This document shows positions 1-4,776 of a DNA stretch of 6,591 nt, in pieces (within the stretch, counting starts at the first letter, position 1; every line of letters begins with the position of its first letter). The DNA is taken from positions 1,952 through 8,542 of the forward strand of contig DDZI01000014.1 in assembly GCA_002346305.1 (NCBI GenBank), written 5' to 3'. The DNA comes from Actinobacteria bacterium UBA3012. Its GTDB lineage: Bacteria; Actinomycetota; Actinomycetes; Nanopelagicales; Nanopelagicaceae. Both the position numbers and the translations under genes were made by a program. A model generated the notes under the pieces. It saw nothing but the letters and a program-made list of their open reading frames with translations, had not been told where the DNA came from and did not search any database.

Positions 1-61
1 TGCCTTTGCAATTTGGACTTTTCTATTGGGCGTGGGCACTGGCAAAAGATATAAAGATTAA
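1..61 (+). CDS. 3' end of a small membrane-protein gene (partial)
   Basis: Reading from base 2, the frame gives AFAIWTFLLGVGTGKRYKD and then a TAA at 59-61. This is a hydrophobic segment followed by a short basic tail, which is how a C-terminal membrane helix with a cytoplasmic end looks. The other forward frame I translated here, from base 1, gives no such pattern. The gene starts outside the window, so neither family nor length can be given. A 9-bp inverted repeat (65-102) begins three bases after the stop and could end its transcript, although no T-run follows it on this strand. Confidence 0.45.
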   Translation, partial: AFAIWTFLLGVGTGKRYKD

Positions 62-64
62 AAG

Positions 65-102
65 TCAGAGTGCATAACTTTAAAAGGTGTTTAGCACTCT
101 GA
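65..102 (-). terminator. Hairpin, possible terminator for the minus-strand tRNA transcript
   Basis: TCAGAGTGC (65-73) pairs perfectly with GCACTCTGA (94-102). Read on the minus strand the stem is followed by CTTTTAATCTTTAT, a U-rich tract, so it fits a terminator for transcripts coming from the tRNA-like gene. Read on the + strand it lies just after the stop at 59-61 but lacks a T-run. The loop of about 20 nt is long for an intrinsic terminator. Confidence 0.4.
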
Positions 103-124
103 TCTCACATCGACTTGGATGTTA

Positions 125-150
125 ACTCTTAAGTAAAAATTACGAAGAGT
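125..150. repeat. Imperfect inverted repeat
   Basis: ACTCTT (125-130) pairs with AAGAGT (145-150). Inside it GTAA (133-136) pairs with TTAC (140-143) around an AAA loop. The result is an A/T-rich hairpin with a small internal loop. Function unknown; it is one of three hairpins stacked between the upstream gene and the tRNA. Confidence 0.35.
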
Positions 151-161
151 GATAAATGCAG

Positions 162-193
162 AGTGGCCCCACGCGACGAACCGTGAGGCCACT
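162..193. repeat. GC-rich hairpin beside the tRNA 3' end
   Basis: AGTGGCC (162-168) pairs with GGCCACT (187-193). After one mismatch (169/186), CACG (170-173) pairs with CGTG (182-185), leaving an 8-base loop. On the minus strand it starts about ten bases after the tRNA 3' end and has no long T-run. It may be a 3' processing barrier or part of a terminator region; the strand of action is not determined by the sequence. Confidence 0.45.
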
Positions 194-202
194 TAGTGTG
201 CG

Positions 203-276
203 TACCACTGGCGGGAATCGAACCCGCGACCATCTCGGTAGTCAGTCGAGTGCTCTATCCGCTGAGCTACAGCGGT
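203..276 (-). tRNA. tRNA gene, divergent; best anticodon reading GAC (Val), uncertain
   Basis: The minus strand folds into a cloverleaf. The acceptor is ACCGCTG with CAGTGGT (one U-G pair). The D-arm is GCTC/GAGC with an AGCGGATA loop. The T-arm is GCGGG/CCCGC around TTCGATT. The discriminator is A and no CCA is encoded. The anticodon arm is poor: CTCGA and CCGAG pair at four of five positions, with A31 opposite C39, around loop CTGACTA. That puts GAC at 34-36 (bases 243-241) but leaves an unusual U at position 37, and the variable loop has six bases. The helix continues beyond the normal acceptor, because 197-203 also pairs with 277-283, giving 14 bp. The arms are conserved enough to call a tRNA, but the amino acid is not secure and it may be a tRNA-like relic. 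Confidence 0.72.
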
Positions 277-332
277 ACGCACAACGGAAAATAGGCCATT
301 TTTTCAAACAGAGATTTGAGCTTTGTTATCGC

Positions 333-341
333 TGTGGATAA
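333..341 (-). other. Single DnaA-box 9-mer
   Basis: TGTGGATAA on the + strand is the exact complement of the consensus DnaA box TTATCCACA. I saw no second copy around it, so there is no sign of an origin cluster. It lies upstream of the tRNA on the tRNA's strand. It may be chance or a lone DnaA site. Confidence 0.25.
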
Positions 342-361
342 AACTGATGCTAATCTTTAGA

Positions 362-395
362 TAGTCAGTCGAGTGTTCAATCCAATGAGTTACAG
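362..395 (-). pseudogene. Degenerate partial copy of the adjacent tRNA (anticodon loop to D-arm)
   Basis: Bases 362-395 align without gaps to 239-272 of the tRNA gene with 29 of 34 identical, including an unbroken 14-base run TAGTCAGTCGAGTG. The copy is in the same orientation, 123 bp upstream of the tRNA on its strand. It covers the anticodon loop, the 5' anticodon stem, the D-arm and the first acceptor bases. Two of the four D-stem pairs are lost, so it cannot fold as a tRNA. It has no T-arm at the matching position. It could be a tandem-duplication relic or the scar of an element that recombined at the anticodon loop. Confidence 0.6.
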
Positions 396-399
396 AAAT

Positions 400-429
400 A
401 AAGACCCCGTCATAAATGGCGTGGTCTTT
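400..429 (-). terminator. Rho-independent terminator of the nfeD-SPFH operon
   Basis: AAAGACC (400-406) pairs with GGTCTTT (423-429). After a mismatch, CGTCA (408-412) pairs with TGGCG (417-421) around a TAAA loop. On the minus strand the stem is followed by TTTATTT, and it lies about 105 bases after the SPFH stop codon, so it should end that operon. Its + side also ends in five T's (427-431), so it could work in both directions. Confidence 0.65.
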
Positions 430-434
430 TTCTG

Positions 435-454
435 TATGGAAACTGGATCGCCCT
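435..454. repeat. 20-bp dispersed repeat, copy A
   Basis: TATGGAAACTGGATCGCCCT is found here and again, base for base and in the same orientation, at 4547-4566. Weaker similarity continues on the left (8 of 12 bases for 423-434 against 4535-4546). Both copies lie outside genes. The match is far longer than chance allows in 6.6 kb. Its role is unknown. Confidence 0.75.
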
Positions 455-533
455 GATGGTTGTCTCTGATTGTGAAGATCGAACTCGCTTCAATCCCCTT
501 ACGGTTGCAAATAAACAAAATTTGATATGAGTA

Positions 534-1403
534 TTAATCCTTGGCTTTGAAGGCCTTCATTATTGATTCCACGCCACCACTGAGTTCGGCTGGAATGACC
601 CAGATCTTGCTCGCGGTGCCATTAGCAATGGCGGGTAGTTGTTGTAGATATTGATAGGCCAATACCTTCTCATCTGGATCTGCAGCGTGGACTGCGTCAA
701 AGACTAATTTGATGGCACTAGCTTCACCATTTGCGCGTAGAACAGCAGCCTGTGCATCACCTTCGGCGCGCAAGATTTCGGCTTGGCGAGCACCCTCGGC
801 GGTAAGAATCTGTGACTGCTTCTCGCCTTCTGCTGTCAAAATTGCAGCACGCTTATCGCGCTCAGCGCGCATCTGCTTCTCCATAGACTCTTGAACACTT
901 GGCGGTGGATCAATTGCCTTAATTTCAACGCGGTTTACTCGAACTCCCCACTTGCCGGTTGCATCATCTAAAACACCACGCAGTGCAGCGTTGATGGAAT
1001 CACGTGAAGTTAACGCTTGCTCTAAATCCAGGCCACCGACAACATTTCGAAGAGTAGTAACAGTTAGTTGTTCGATACCTTGGATAAAGTTTTCGATTTC
1101 ATAGAGAGCATCTTTTGGATCGGTGACTTGAAAGTAGATCACAGTATCGATAGATACGACTAAGTTATCTTCGGTAATAACAGGTTGCGGTGGAAATGAA
1201 ACCACCCGTTCGCGCATATCCAACAAGGGGCGCAGGCGATCGATAAAAGGAATGATGATTACCAAGCCGGCACCGAGTGTTCGGTGGTAACGGCCCAGGC
1301 GCTCGACGATTCCAGCGCTAGCCTGAGGAATAATGCGGATGGCGCGTGATGAGACAACACCAAAGACCAGTACTAAGAGAGCTAATACTCCGTAGGAAAC
1401 CAT
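534..1403 (-). CDS. SPFH / band 7 (stomatin-paraslipin, QmcA-like) membrane protein
   Basis: The 289-residue product belongs to the SPFH/band 7 superfamily of membrane-microdomain scaffolds. A single N-terminal membrane segment (about 3-20) is followed by the typical IIPQASAGIVERLGRYHRTL stretch (25-44). The SPFH domain runs to about residue 175, with TEDN and DTVIYFQVTDP strands and the family hallmark AIDPPPSVQESMEKQM. A coiled coil of repeated AEGEKQSQIL / AEGARQAEIL / AEGDAQAAVL units (about 180-230) follows and should drive oligomerisation. The length is usual for paraslipins. The start is the ATG at 1401-1403, nine bases after an AAGGGG ribosome site (1413-1418) that lies inside the 3' end of nfeD, so the two genes are probably translationally coupled. 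These proteins act at the inner face of the membrane with NfeD, influencing membrane fluidity and protease access. The family is certain; the physiological role is not. Confidence 0.93.
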   Translation of the reverse strand: MVSYGVLALLVLVFGVVSSRAIRIIPQASAGIVERLGRYHRTLGAGLVIIIPFIDRLRPLLDMRERVVSFPPQPVITEDNLVVSIDTVIYFQVTDPKDALYEIENFIQGIEQLTVTTLRNVVGGLDLEQALTSRDSINAALRGVLDDATGKWGVRVNRVEIKAIDPPPSVQESMEKQMRAERDKRAAILTAEGEKQSQILTAEGARQAEILRAEGDAQAAVLRANGEASAIKLVFDAVHAADPDEKVLAYQYLQQLPAIANGTASKIWVIPAELSGGVESIMKAFKAKD

Positions 1404-1409
1404 CTGTAA

Positions 1410-1835
1410 TTACCCCTTCTGCTTGACTACTGCTGTTGCGCCTTCTATGGCGACTACTTCACATCGAGAGCCTTCAGGAATTGTGCCGGAATGACTTTGT
1501 GCGCTCCAAATTTCTCCCCAAAGCTTTACCTGACCGGAAATATCACTGATCTCTGTCAAGGCCAGGGTAGGAGCACCAACCAAAGCATCAACATTTGTTA
1601 ACTGTCCGACTGGACTTTTCCTTAAATGGCGCAATGCAATCGGACGTAAAATTAAAAGTGAGCCCGCAGCACCCAAACCAAAAAGGGCGCCTTGTACTAA
1701 AACATTAAAACCTGAGGCGCTAGCACCTGCGGCAAGTAACGCTGAAAATGCCAATGATGCGAAGAGCAGATCGACAGTTAACATTTCGATAACGAGAAGT
1801 AGCCCACCTGTTGCTAACCACATCCAGAAAGGCAT
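1410..1835 (-). CDS. nfeD: NfeD family membrane protein (short NfeD1b type)
   Basis: The product of about 141 residues has two or three hydrophobic helices at the N-terminus (PFWMWLATGGLLLVIEML, then VDLLFASLAFSALLAAG and a third near GALFGLGAAGSLLIL). A C-terminal OB-fold-like beta domain follows (VDALVGAPTLALTEISDISGQVKLWGEIWSA and on). It lacks the ClpP-like serine protease domain of long NfeD proteins. NfeD1b proteins are the standard operon partners of SPFH/stomatin proteins and bind them through the OB domain. Here the partner follows after six bases. I chose the ATG at 1833-1835, with GGAAG (1844-1848) eight bases before it. An upstream TTG at 1878-1880 would add 15 charged residues with no ribosome site. 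I see no strong promoter; TACTCT about 50 bp upstream on the minus strand is a weak -10 candidate. Confidence 0.88.
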   Translation of the reverse strand: MPFWMWLATGGLLLVIEMLTVDLLFASLAFSALLAAGASASGFNVLVQGALFGLGAAGSLLILRPIALRHLRKSPVGQLTNVDALVGAPTLALTEISDISGQVKLWGEIWSAQSHSGTIPEGSRCEVVAIEGATAVVKQKG

Positions 1836-2013
1836 TAAATCAACTTCCGCTTCTGGCCTGAACTTCTCTTCACATGGCAAGAGTAGCCCTCTGGATTGTC
1901 TTGGGCGAGACGAAAGAGTTAAAAATTGTTGTGAGTTTGGATCTTAAAAGGGGTGAGTGTGGGATGAGCCGTGGATTCGGGATTGCAGATGCAGTAAATT
2001 CTTTACTTTCTAC

Positions 2014-2019
2014 TAAACT
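2014..2019 (+). promoter_or_regulatory. -10 box for a leaderless start of the yqhA-like gene
   Basis: TAAACT fits TAnnnT and ends six bases before the ATG at 2026, which places the transcription start at or next to the A of the ATG. No Shine-Dalgarno sequence precedes the gene. No convincing -35 is visible. Confidence 0.5.
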
Positions 2020-2025
2020 AACCGC

Positions 2026-2514
2026 ATGAATAAAATGCTTAGCTTGACCAGGTATGCGGTGGTAGTTCCGGCTCTGGCCTCCATTTTAGGAGCACTGCTA
2101 CTGATGGCTCAGGGATCAATTGAGATGGTGATGGTACTTATTGAGGCGATCTCAAATGAGTTGACCCTTAAAGAGTCAATCGTTGATGTGTTGACTGCGA
2201 TAGATGCGATCTTGCTAGGAACAGTACTTTTGGTTATTGGCTATGGAATTTATGAGTTATTTATTGATGCTGAAATTGATGTGCCTACCTGGCTCAGAGT
2301 TGATGATCTCGATGATTTGAAAACAAAACTAATTGGTGTGGTAGTTGCGATTATTGCAGTGGTATTTGTTGGTGTATTTGTTGATACTGACCGATCAGAT
2401 GATGTTGTTTCCTACGGTCTCGGAGCCGGAGCAATAGTGTCAGGGCTCGCTATTTTTGCCTTTGCAACTAAAAAAGAAAAGAGCGGCTCAAGAACCAATA
2501 AGGAAAAAGAGTAA
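2026..2514 (+). CDS. YqhA / UPF0114 family integral membrane protein
   Basis: The 162-residue product has four predicted membrane helices (about 10-28, 57-79, 101-119 and 131-148). The second and third show the most recognisable pattern of the YqhA/UPF0114 family: LxxIDxxLxGTVLLVIGYGIYELFI, then a WLRVDDLDDLKTKLIGVVVAIIAVVFV segment in two parts. Length and helix count match the family, whose function is unknown. The C-terminus is a short charged tail (KKEKSGSRTNKEKE). The ATG at 2026 is preceded by a TAnnnT box at six bases and by no ribosome site, so translation is probably leaderless. It is transcribed away from nfeD and ends exactly against the antiporter stop codon, with no terminator between. 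Confidence 0.8.
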   Translation: MNKMLSLTRYAVVVPALASILGALLLMAQGSIEMVMVLIEAISNELTLKESIVDVLTAIDAILLGTVLLVIGYGIYELFIDAEIDVPTWLRVDDLDDLKTKLIGVVVAIIAVVFVGVFVDTDRSDDVVSYGLGAGAIVSGLAIFAFATKKEKSGSRTNKEKE

Positions 2515-3669
2515 TTAACTACTTGCTTTTTGACGCTTTCCTCTTCTAACAAGGATTGTTGATCCAGAGATGGAAATAGCGACTGCAAGTAATAGGCCCG
2601 TGTATTGAGTGAGTGTTATGGCTTTTTGCGCAAAGGCCACACTTCCTAAAACAAATGAAAACTCACCAATCTGGCTAACTCCAACGCCGAGATGAAATGG
2701 CGTGGCATTCATCTTGCTTATTTTCGCAATTAAAATAGTAGGTAAACTTTTTAGGGTAATCATCATGGCCAGTACTAATAATGCAAAAGGCCATGCACTA
2801 GAAATTTGGGCTGGCTGAATCAAAGTGCCGACGATTACAAAAAAAAGAACTGCAAATAGATCTCGAAAGGGAAGTATCGCCTTTCTAACATCATCAGTGT
2901 CTCGACTTTGATTTATGGTAAGTCCAGCAATAAAGCCAGCAAGTGCCATTGGAATCTCAAATACAACTGTTCCAAGTGCGGCCAGTACCAGTCCAAATGA
3001 AACTGAGTAGATTAAAAATAGATCTCGCTCCCACCTCACGGCTTTGAGTACTTTTGGTAATAGTCGCGAGGCAATTACTGCAATCGCTGCAAAGGCAAAT
3101 AAACCACCAATAGCCGTTACCGCAGATTTTTCGCTAGCACCAAAAATAGTAAGCATTAAGGCGGCAAATGCCACACCTACAAGATCTTGCATTAATGACC
3201 AACCTAGCAACGCCTCCTCAGTTGAAGTATTAGTCGCCCGTCTTGGACTTCGCGTGATATTGACAATTACCACACTCGATGACATCGCAATACATAAGGA
3301 GAGAATTAATGCTCCAAAAAATGAAATGCCAAACCACACGAAAATAGGGGTTCCAAGCAATACTCCAATTGACATCTGTGTCGGCACACCCCAGAGCAAC
3401 GCCTTTTGTTCACGACTGATTCGTTTTAAATCTAATTCAATGCCGACTTCAAACAAGAGTAAAACCACACCAATTTCAGCGAGCAGGGCGATCTGATTAT
3501 CTTCTGCCAGAAAATCTGGGGTAAATGCTGACACCAATAGCCCGGTAAATAAGTAGCCAATTACTGAAGGTAGCCCGACTTTTCTAGCGGCAAAGCCCAT
3601 CGTCGCGGCAGCCATTAAAACTGCCCCAACATTAAGCACCAAAGGTGCGGTTTCAACAACTGATGCCAT
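2515..3669 (-). CDS. CPA2-family cation:proton antiporter (KefB/NhaS-like), membrane domain only
   Basis: The 384 residues have roughly twelve hydrophobic segments and the marks of the Na+/H+ exchanger (CPA2) family. Helix 2 is AARKVGLPSVIGYLFTGLLV and LLLFEVGIELD lies at 71-80. SSSVVIV (130-136) is followed by WSLMQDLVGVAF with Q161-D162, where the family keeps its ion-binding acidic residue. PFRDLFAVLFFVIVGTL lies at 267-283 and SQIGEFSFVL at 332-341. These proteins exchange Na+ or K+ for protons across the cytoplasmic membrane. The product stops after the membrane domain, so the C-terminal nucleotide-binding RCK/TrkA-N domain of KefB/KefC is missing; short forms of this kind are known. It lies 45 bp downstream of the heliorhodopsin on the same strand. 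It also has its own TAGAAT box six bases before its ATG. The ion is not predictable from sequence. Confidence 0.9.
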   Translation of the reverse strand: MASVVETAPLVLNVGAVLMAAATMGFAARKVGLPSVIGYLFTGLLVSAFTPDFLAEDNQIALLAEIGVVLLLFEVGIELDLKRISREQKALLWGVPTQMSIGVLLGTPIFVWFGISFFGALILSLCIAMSSSVVIVNITRSPRRATNTSTEEALLGWSLMQDLVGVAFAALMLTIFGASEKSAVTAIGGLFAFAAIAVIASRLLPKVLKAVRWERDLFLIYSVSFGLVLAALGTVVFEIPMALAGFIAGLTINQSRDTDDVRKAILPFRDLFAVLFFVIVGTLIQPAQISSAWPFALLVLAMMITLKSLPTILIAKISKMNATPFHLGVGVSQIGEFSFVLGSVAFAQKAITLTQYTGLLLAVAISISGSTILVRRGKRQKASS

Positions 3670-3675
3670 AGTCCA

Positions 3676-3681
3676 ATTCTA
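3676..3681 (-). promoter_or_regulatory. -10 box for a leaderless start of the antiporter gene
   Basis: On the minus strand TAGAAT is followed by TGGACT and then the ATG at 3667-3669. This is the same TAnnnT-six-bases-ATG layout seen before two other genes here. There is no Shine-Dalgarno sequence. It suggests the antiporter can be transcribed independently of the heliorhodopsin 45 bp upstream. Confidence 0.5.
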
Positions 3682-3714
3682 GTAGAAATTGATTTATGGC
3701 GGTCAGTGAGGCCT

Positions 3715-4485
3715 TTAAACCTTCAGCGTTCCGAGCACAATTATCCAACCAAGGGCTGACTTGGATATGAGACTTAGAAAAATGTAGGACTTTTCACCAT
3801 ATGCATACTCGCTCCACTTACCGATCTTCTTGTATTGCAGCCACATATTGATCGCAAAAGTATTGAAAAACAAGAAGGTAAGCAGAAATCCAAATCGTGC
3901 GTAAACCGGAATGGAATCAGCGATGTTGTTGGTTGATACCCAGAAGTAGAGGCCGCCCATGATCCAAGGAACAATTCCAGCGAAGACTCCGATGTTGAAG
4001 GCGAGCCAGTTTGTCTTCTCGGTGAGCTGGTTGTACTTCTCCATCATCAAACCCATCAGGTTCATGATGAAGTTGAGCGTAAAGATGAAAACAACGCTAG
4101 AGAGTTCAATTATGCCGCCGAGCATCAGAAGAACTACAAGCATTAGTGAGGAACTGATTGCATATTCCCACCAACGTGCAGGATTGATTCCGGCCGCAAT
4201 ATTCGCTTCGTATCGACGCACGTAAAAAGGTGAAGAGATGAAAAGATGCGCAACTGCAGAGAGCAGGAGGAAAATCGGTCCGATAAGTGCAATTGGGAAA
4301 TCAAAGAGTATTTCGCTCTCTGGTCGTATCCCGTCTGGTGTCTGGGTGAAGAATCTAGTTACGACTGGAATTTTAGTCTCTTCATTTAAAATTAAGAAGA
4401 GCACCACAGCCTGAATTAGATGTGTGAATCCCGCTAATCTGTTTAATAGTTGTAACTTGCTGCCCAACTTTGTTGCTGGCTTCAT
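3715..4485 (-). CDS. Heliorhodopsin
   Basis: The 256-residue seven-helix protein matches heliorhodopsins, the light-absorbing retinal proteins with inverted membrane orientation (N-terminus in the cytoplasm). Numbered from my start, the Schiff-base lysine is K242 in FLSLISKSALGW. The counterion is E107 in RWWEYAISSSLM. The pocket histidines are H22 and H80 (SAVAHLFISS), with S238 near the retinal. NLMGLMMEKYNQL (E149) and FAGIVPWIMGG are also family signatures. Helices lie near 13-33, 61-85, 102-123, 127-149, 158-183, 194-218 and 231-254. A hydrophilic loop at about 34-58 should be the extracellular sheet that holds the dimer. The lysine-rich N-terminus agrees with an inside location. I start at the ATG 4483-4485, preceded by AAAGGAGAG (4489-4497), rather than at a TTG 33 bases upstream. 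Family members show slow photocycles without ion pumping and are thought to be sensors, enzyme regulators or transporters. No retinal synthesis gene is in the window. Confidence 0.95.
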   Translation of the reverse strand: MKPATKLGSKLQLLNRLAGFTHLIQAVVLFLILNEETKIPVVTRFFTQTPDGIRPESEILFDFPIALIGPIFLLLSAVAHLFISSPFYVRRYEANIAAGINPARWWEYAISSSLMLVVLLMLGGIIELSSVVFIFTLNFIMNLMGLMMEKYNQLTEKTNWLAFNIGVFAGIVPWIMGGLYFWVSTNNIADSIPVYARFGFLLTFLFFNTFAINMWLQYKKIGKWSEYAYGEKSYIFLSLISKSALGWIIVLGTLKV

Positions 4486-4488
4486 AAT

Positions 4489-4513
4489 CTCTCCTTTACG
4501 GAGCGTAATAATA
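4489..4513 (-). promoter_or_regulatory. Promoter -10 and strong ribosome site of the heliorhodopsin gene
   Basis: On the minus strand TATTAT (4513-4508) is a good -10 box with no clear -35. A start about seven bases later gives a leader of roughly 16 nt that contains AAAGGAGAG (4497-4489), placed right for the ATG at 4485. This gene is therefore led by a normal ribosome site, unlike the neighbours that appear leaderless. The site also decides the start codon against the upstream TTG. Confidence 0.5.
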
Positions 4514-4546
4514 CTCAACTTATTGGTCTGAATGGGCCTTTAACTT

Positions 4547-4566
4547 TATGGAAACTGGATCGCCCT
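4547..4566. repeat. 20-bp dispersed repeat, copy B
   Basis: TATGGAAACTGGATCGCCCT is identical to 435-454. Its last bases form the left arm of a hairpin, ATCGCC (4559-4564) with GGCGAT (4570-4575), which copy A does not form. It sits upstream of the heliorhodopsin -10 box, so an operator role is possible but unsupported. Confidence 0.75.
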
Positions 4567-4575
4567 ATTGGCGAT

Positions 4576-4588
4576 TATCGCTAATTTA
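4576..4588 (+). repeat. 13-bp direct repeat, left copy
   Basis: TATCGCTAATTTA is repeated exactly at 4712-4724, 136 bp away. The pair encloses four of the five hairpins of this intergenic region. No transposase or terminal inverted repeat is associated with it. Confidence 0.55.
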
Positions 4589-4614
4589 ATAATTTCGATT
4601 ATTAAAAGGCGAAA

Positions 4615-4639
4615 GGCTCACCCAGAAGATGAGTGAGCC
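4615..4639 (-). terminator. Terminator of the collagen-like gene
   Basis: GGCTCAC (4615-4621) pairs with GTGAGCC (4633-4639). On the minus strand the stem is followed by TTTCGCCTTTT. It is placed about 140 bases after the collagen-like stop codon and before the heliorhodopsin promoter, and would separate the two transcripts. Confidence 0.55.
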
Positions 4640-4711
4640 CAGATTCACAAAATCCCTCTAACCAGGGTAGGTGGTTTCGGGAAGAAATTCCCGGACCATC
4701 TGGCGAGAGCG

Positions 4712-4724
4712 TATCGCTAATTTA
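4712..4724 (+). repeat. 13-bp direct repeat, right copy
   Basis: TATCGCTAATTTA, the partner of 4576-4588. It falls in the 3' untranslated part of the collagen-like gene. Confidence 0.55.
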
Positions 4725-4776
4725 GTTTTAAATGTTAGAAAATCTCGCGAAATTGCAAACTACTTTGGGTTACTTT

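Larger units (their letters stand above)
4559..4701 (+). ncRNA. Cluster of five hairpins, candidate structured RNA
   Basis: Between the heliorhodopsin start and the collagen-like gene five hairpins follow one another. They are ATCGCC/GGCGAT (4559-4575), TTTAATAAT/ATTATTAAA with a TTCG loop (4585-4606), GGCTCAC/GTGAGCC (4615-4639), CCCT/AGGG (4654-4667), and a two-part stem at 4669-4701 (AGGTGGT with ACCATCT outside, CGGGAA/TTCCCG inside, GAAA loop). Read as + strand RNA, the second and fifth end in stable UUCG and GNRA tetraloops, and the outer stem of the fifth needs a G-U pair that on the other strand would be A-C. That favours a + strand transcript, but I see no clear promoter for one. I do not recognise a known RNA family. 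The third hairpin is more simply a minus-strand terminator. Confidence 0.35.

Noticed and set aside
156..341. 61-codon + strand ORF
   Set aside because: It lies across the tRNA gene on the opposite strand and across the hairpin 162-193; its peptide is the usual antisense-tRNA reading.
469..486. T-arm-like fragment (ATCGAACTCGC) that could belong to the half-tRNA copy
   Set aside because: It resembles 217-227 of the tRNA over about a dozen bases, but its order relative to 362-395 is wrong for one tRNA and the match is too short to claim.
1836..1880. Upstream TTG start for nfeD
   Set aside because: It has no ribosome site and adds 15 charged residues before the first membrane helix; the ATG at 1833-1835 has GGAAG at the right distance.
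3044..3496. 150-codon + strand ORF inside the antiporter gene
   Set aside because: It is a shadow of the well-supported antiporter reading frame; its peptide has no family features.
3715..4485. Reading the seven-helix protein as a proton-pumping actinorhodopsin/proteorhodopsin
   Set aside because: It lacks the type-1 pump motifs (the DTE-like helix 3 set). E107 in WEYAISSS and K242 in SLISKSALGW match heliorhodopsins.
4486..4518. Upstream TTG start for the heliorhodopsin
   Set aside because: The extension overlaps the -10 box TATTAT and the AAAGGAGAG ribosome site that serves the ATG at 4483-4485.
4559..4701. CRISPR array or known riboswitch
   Set aside because: The hairpins differ from each other in sequence and spacing, there is no repeat-spacer pattern, and I recognise no riboswitch core.
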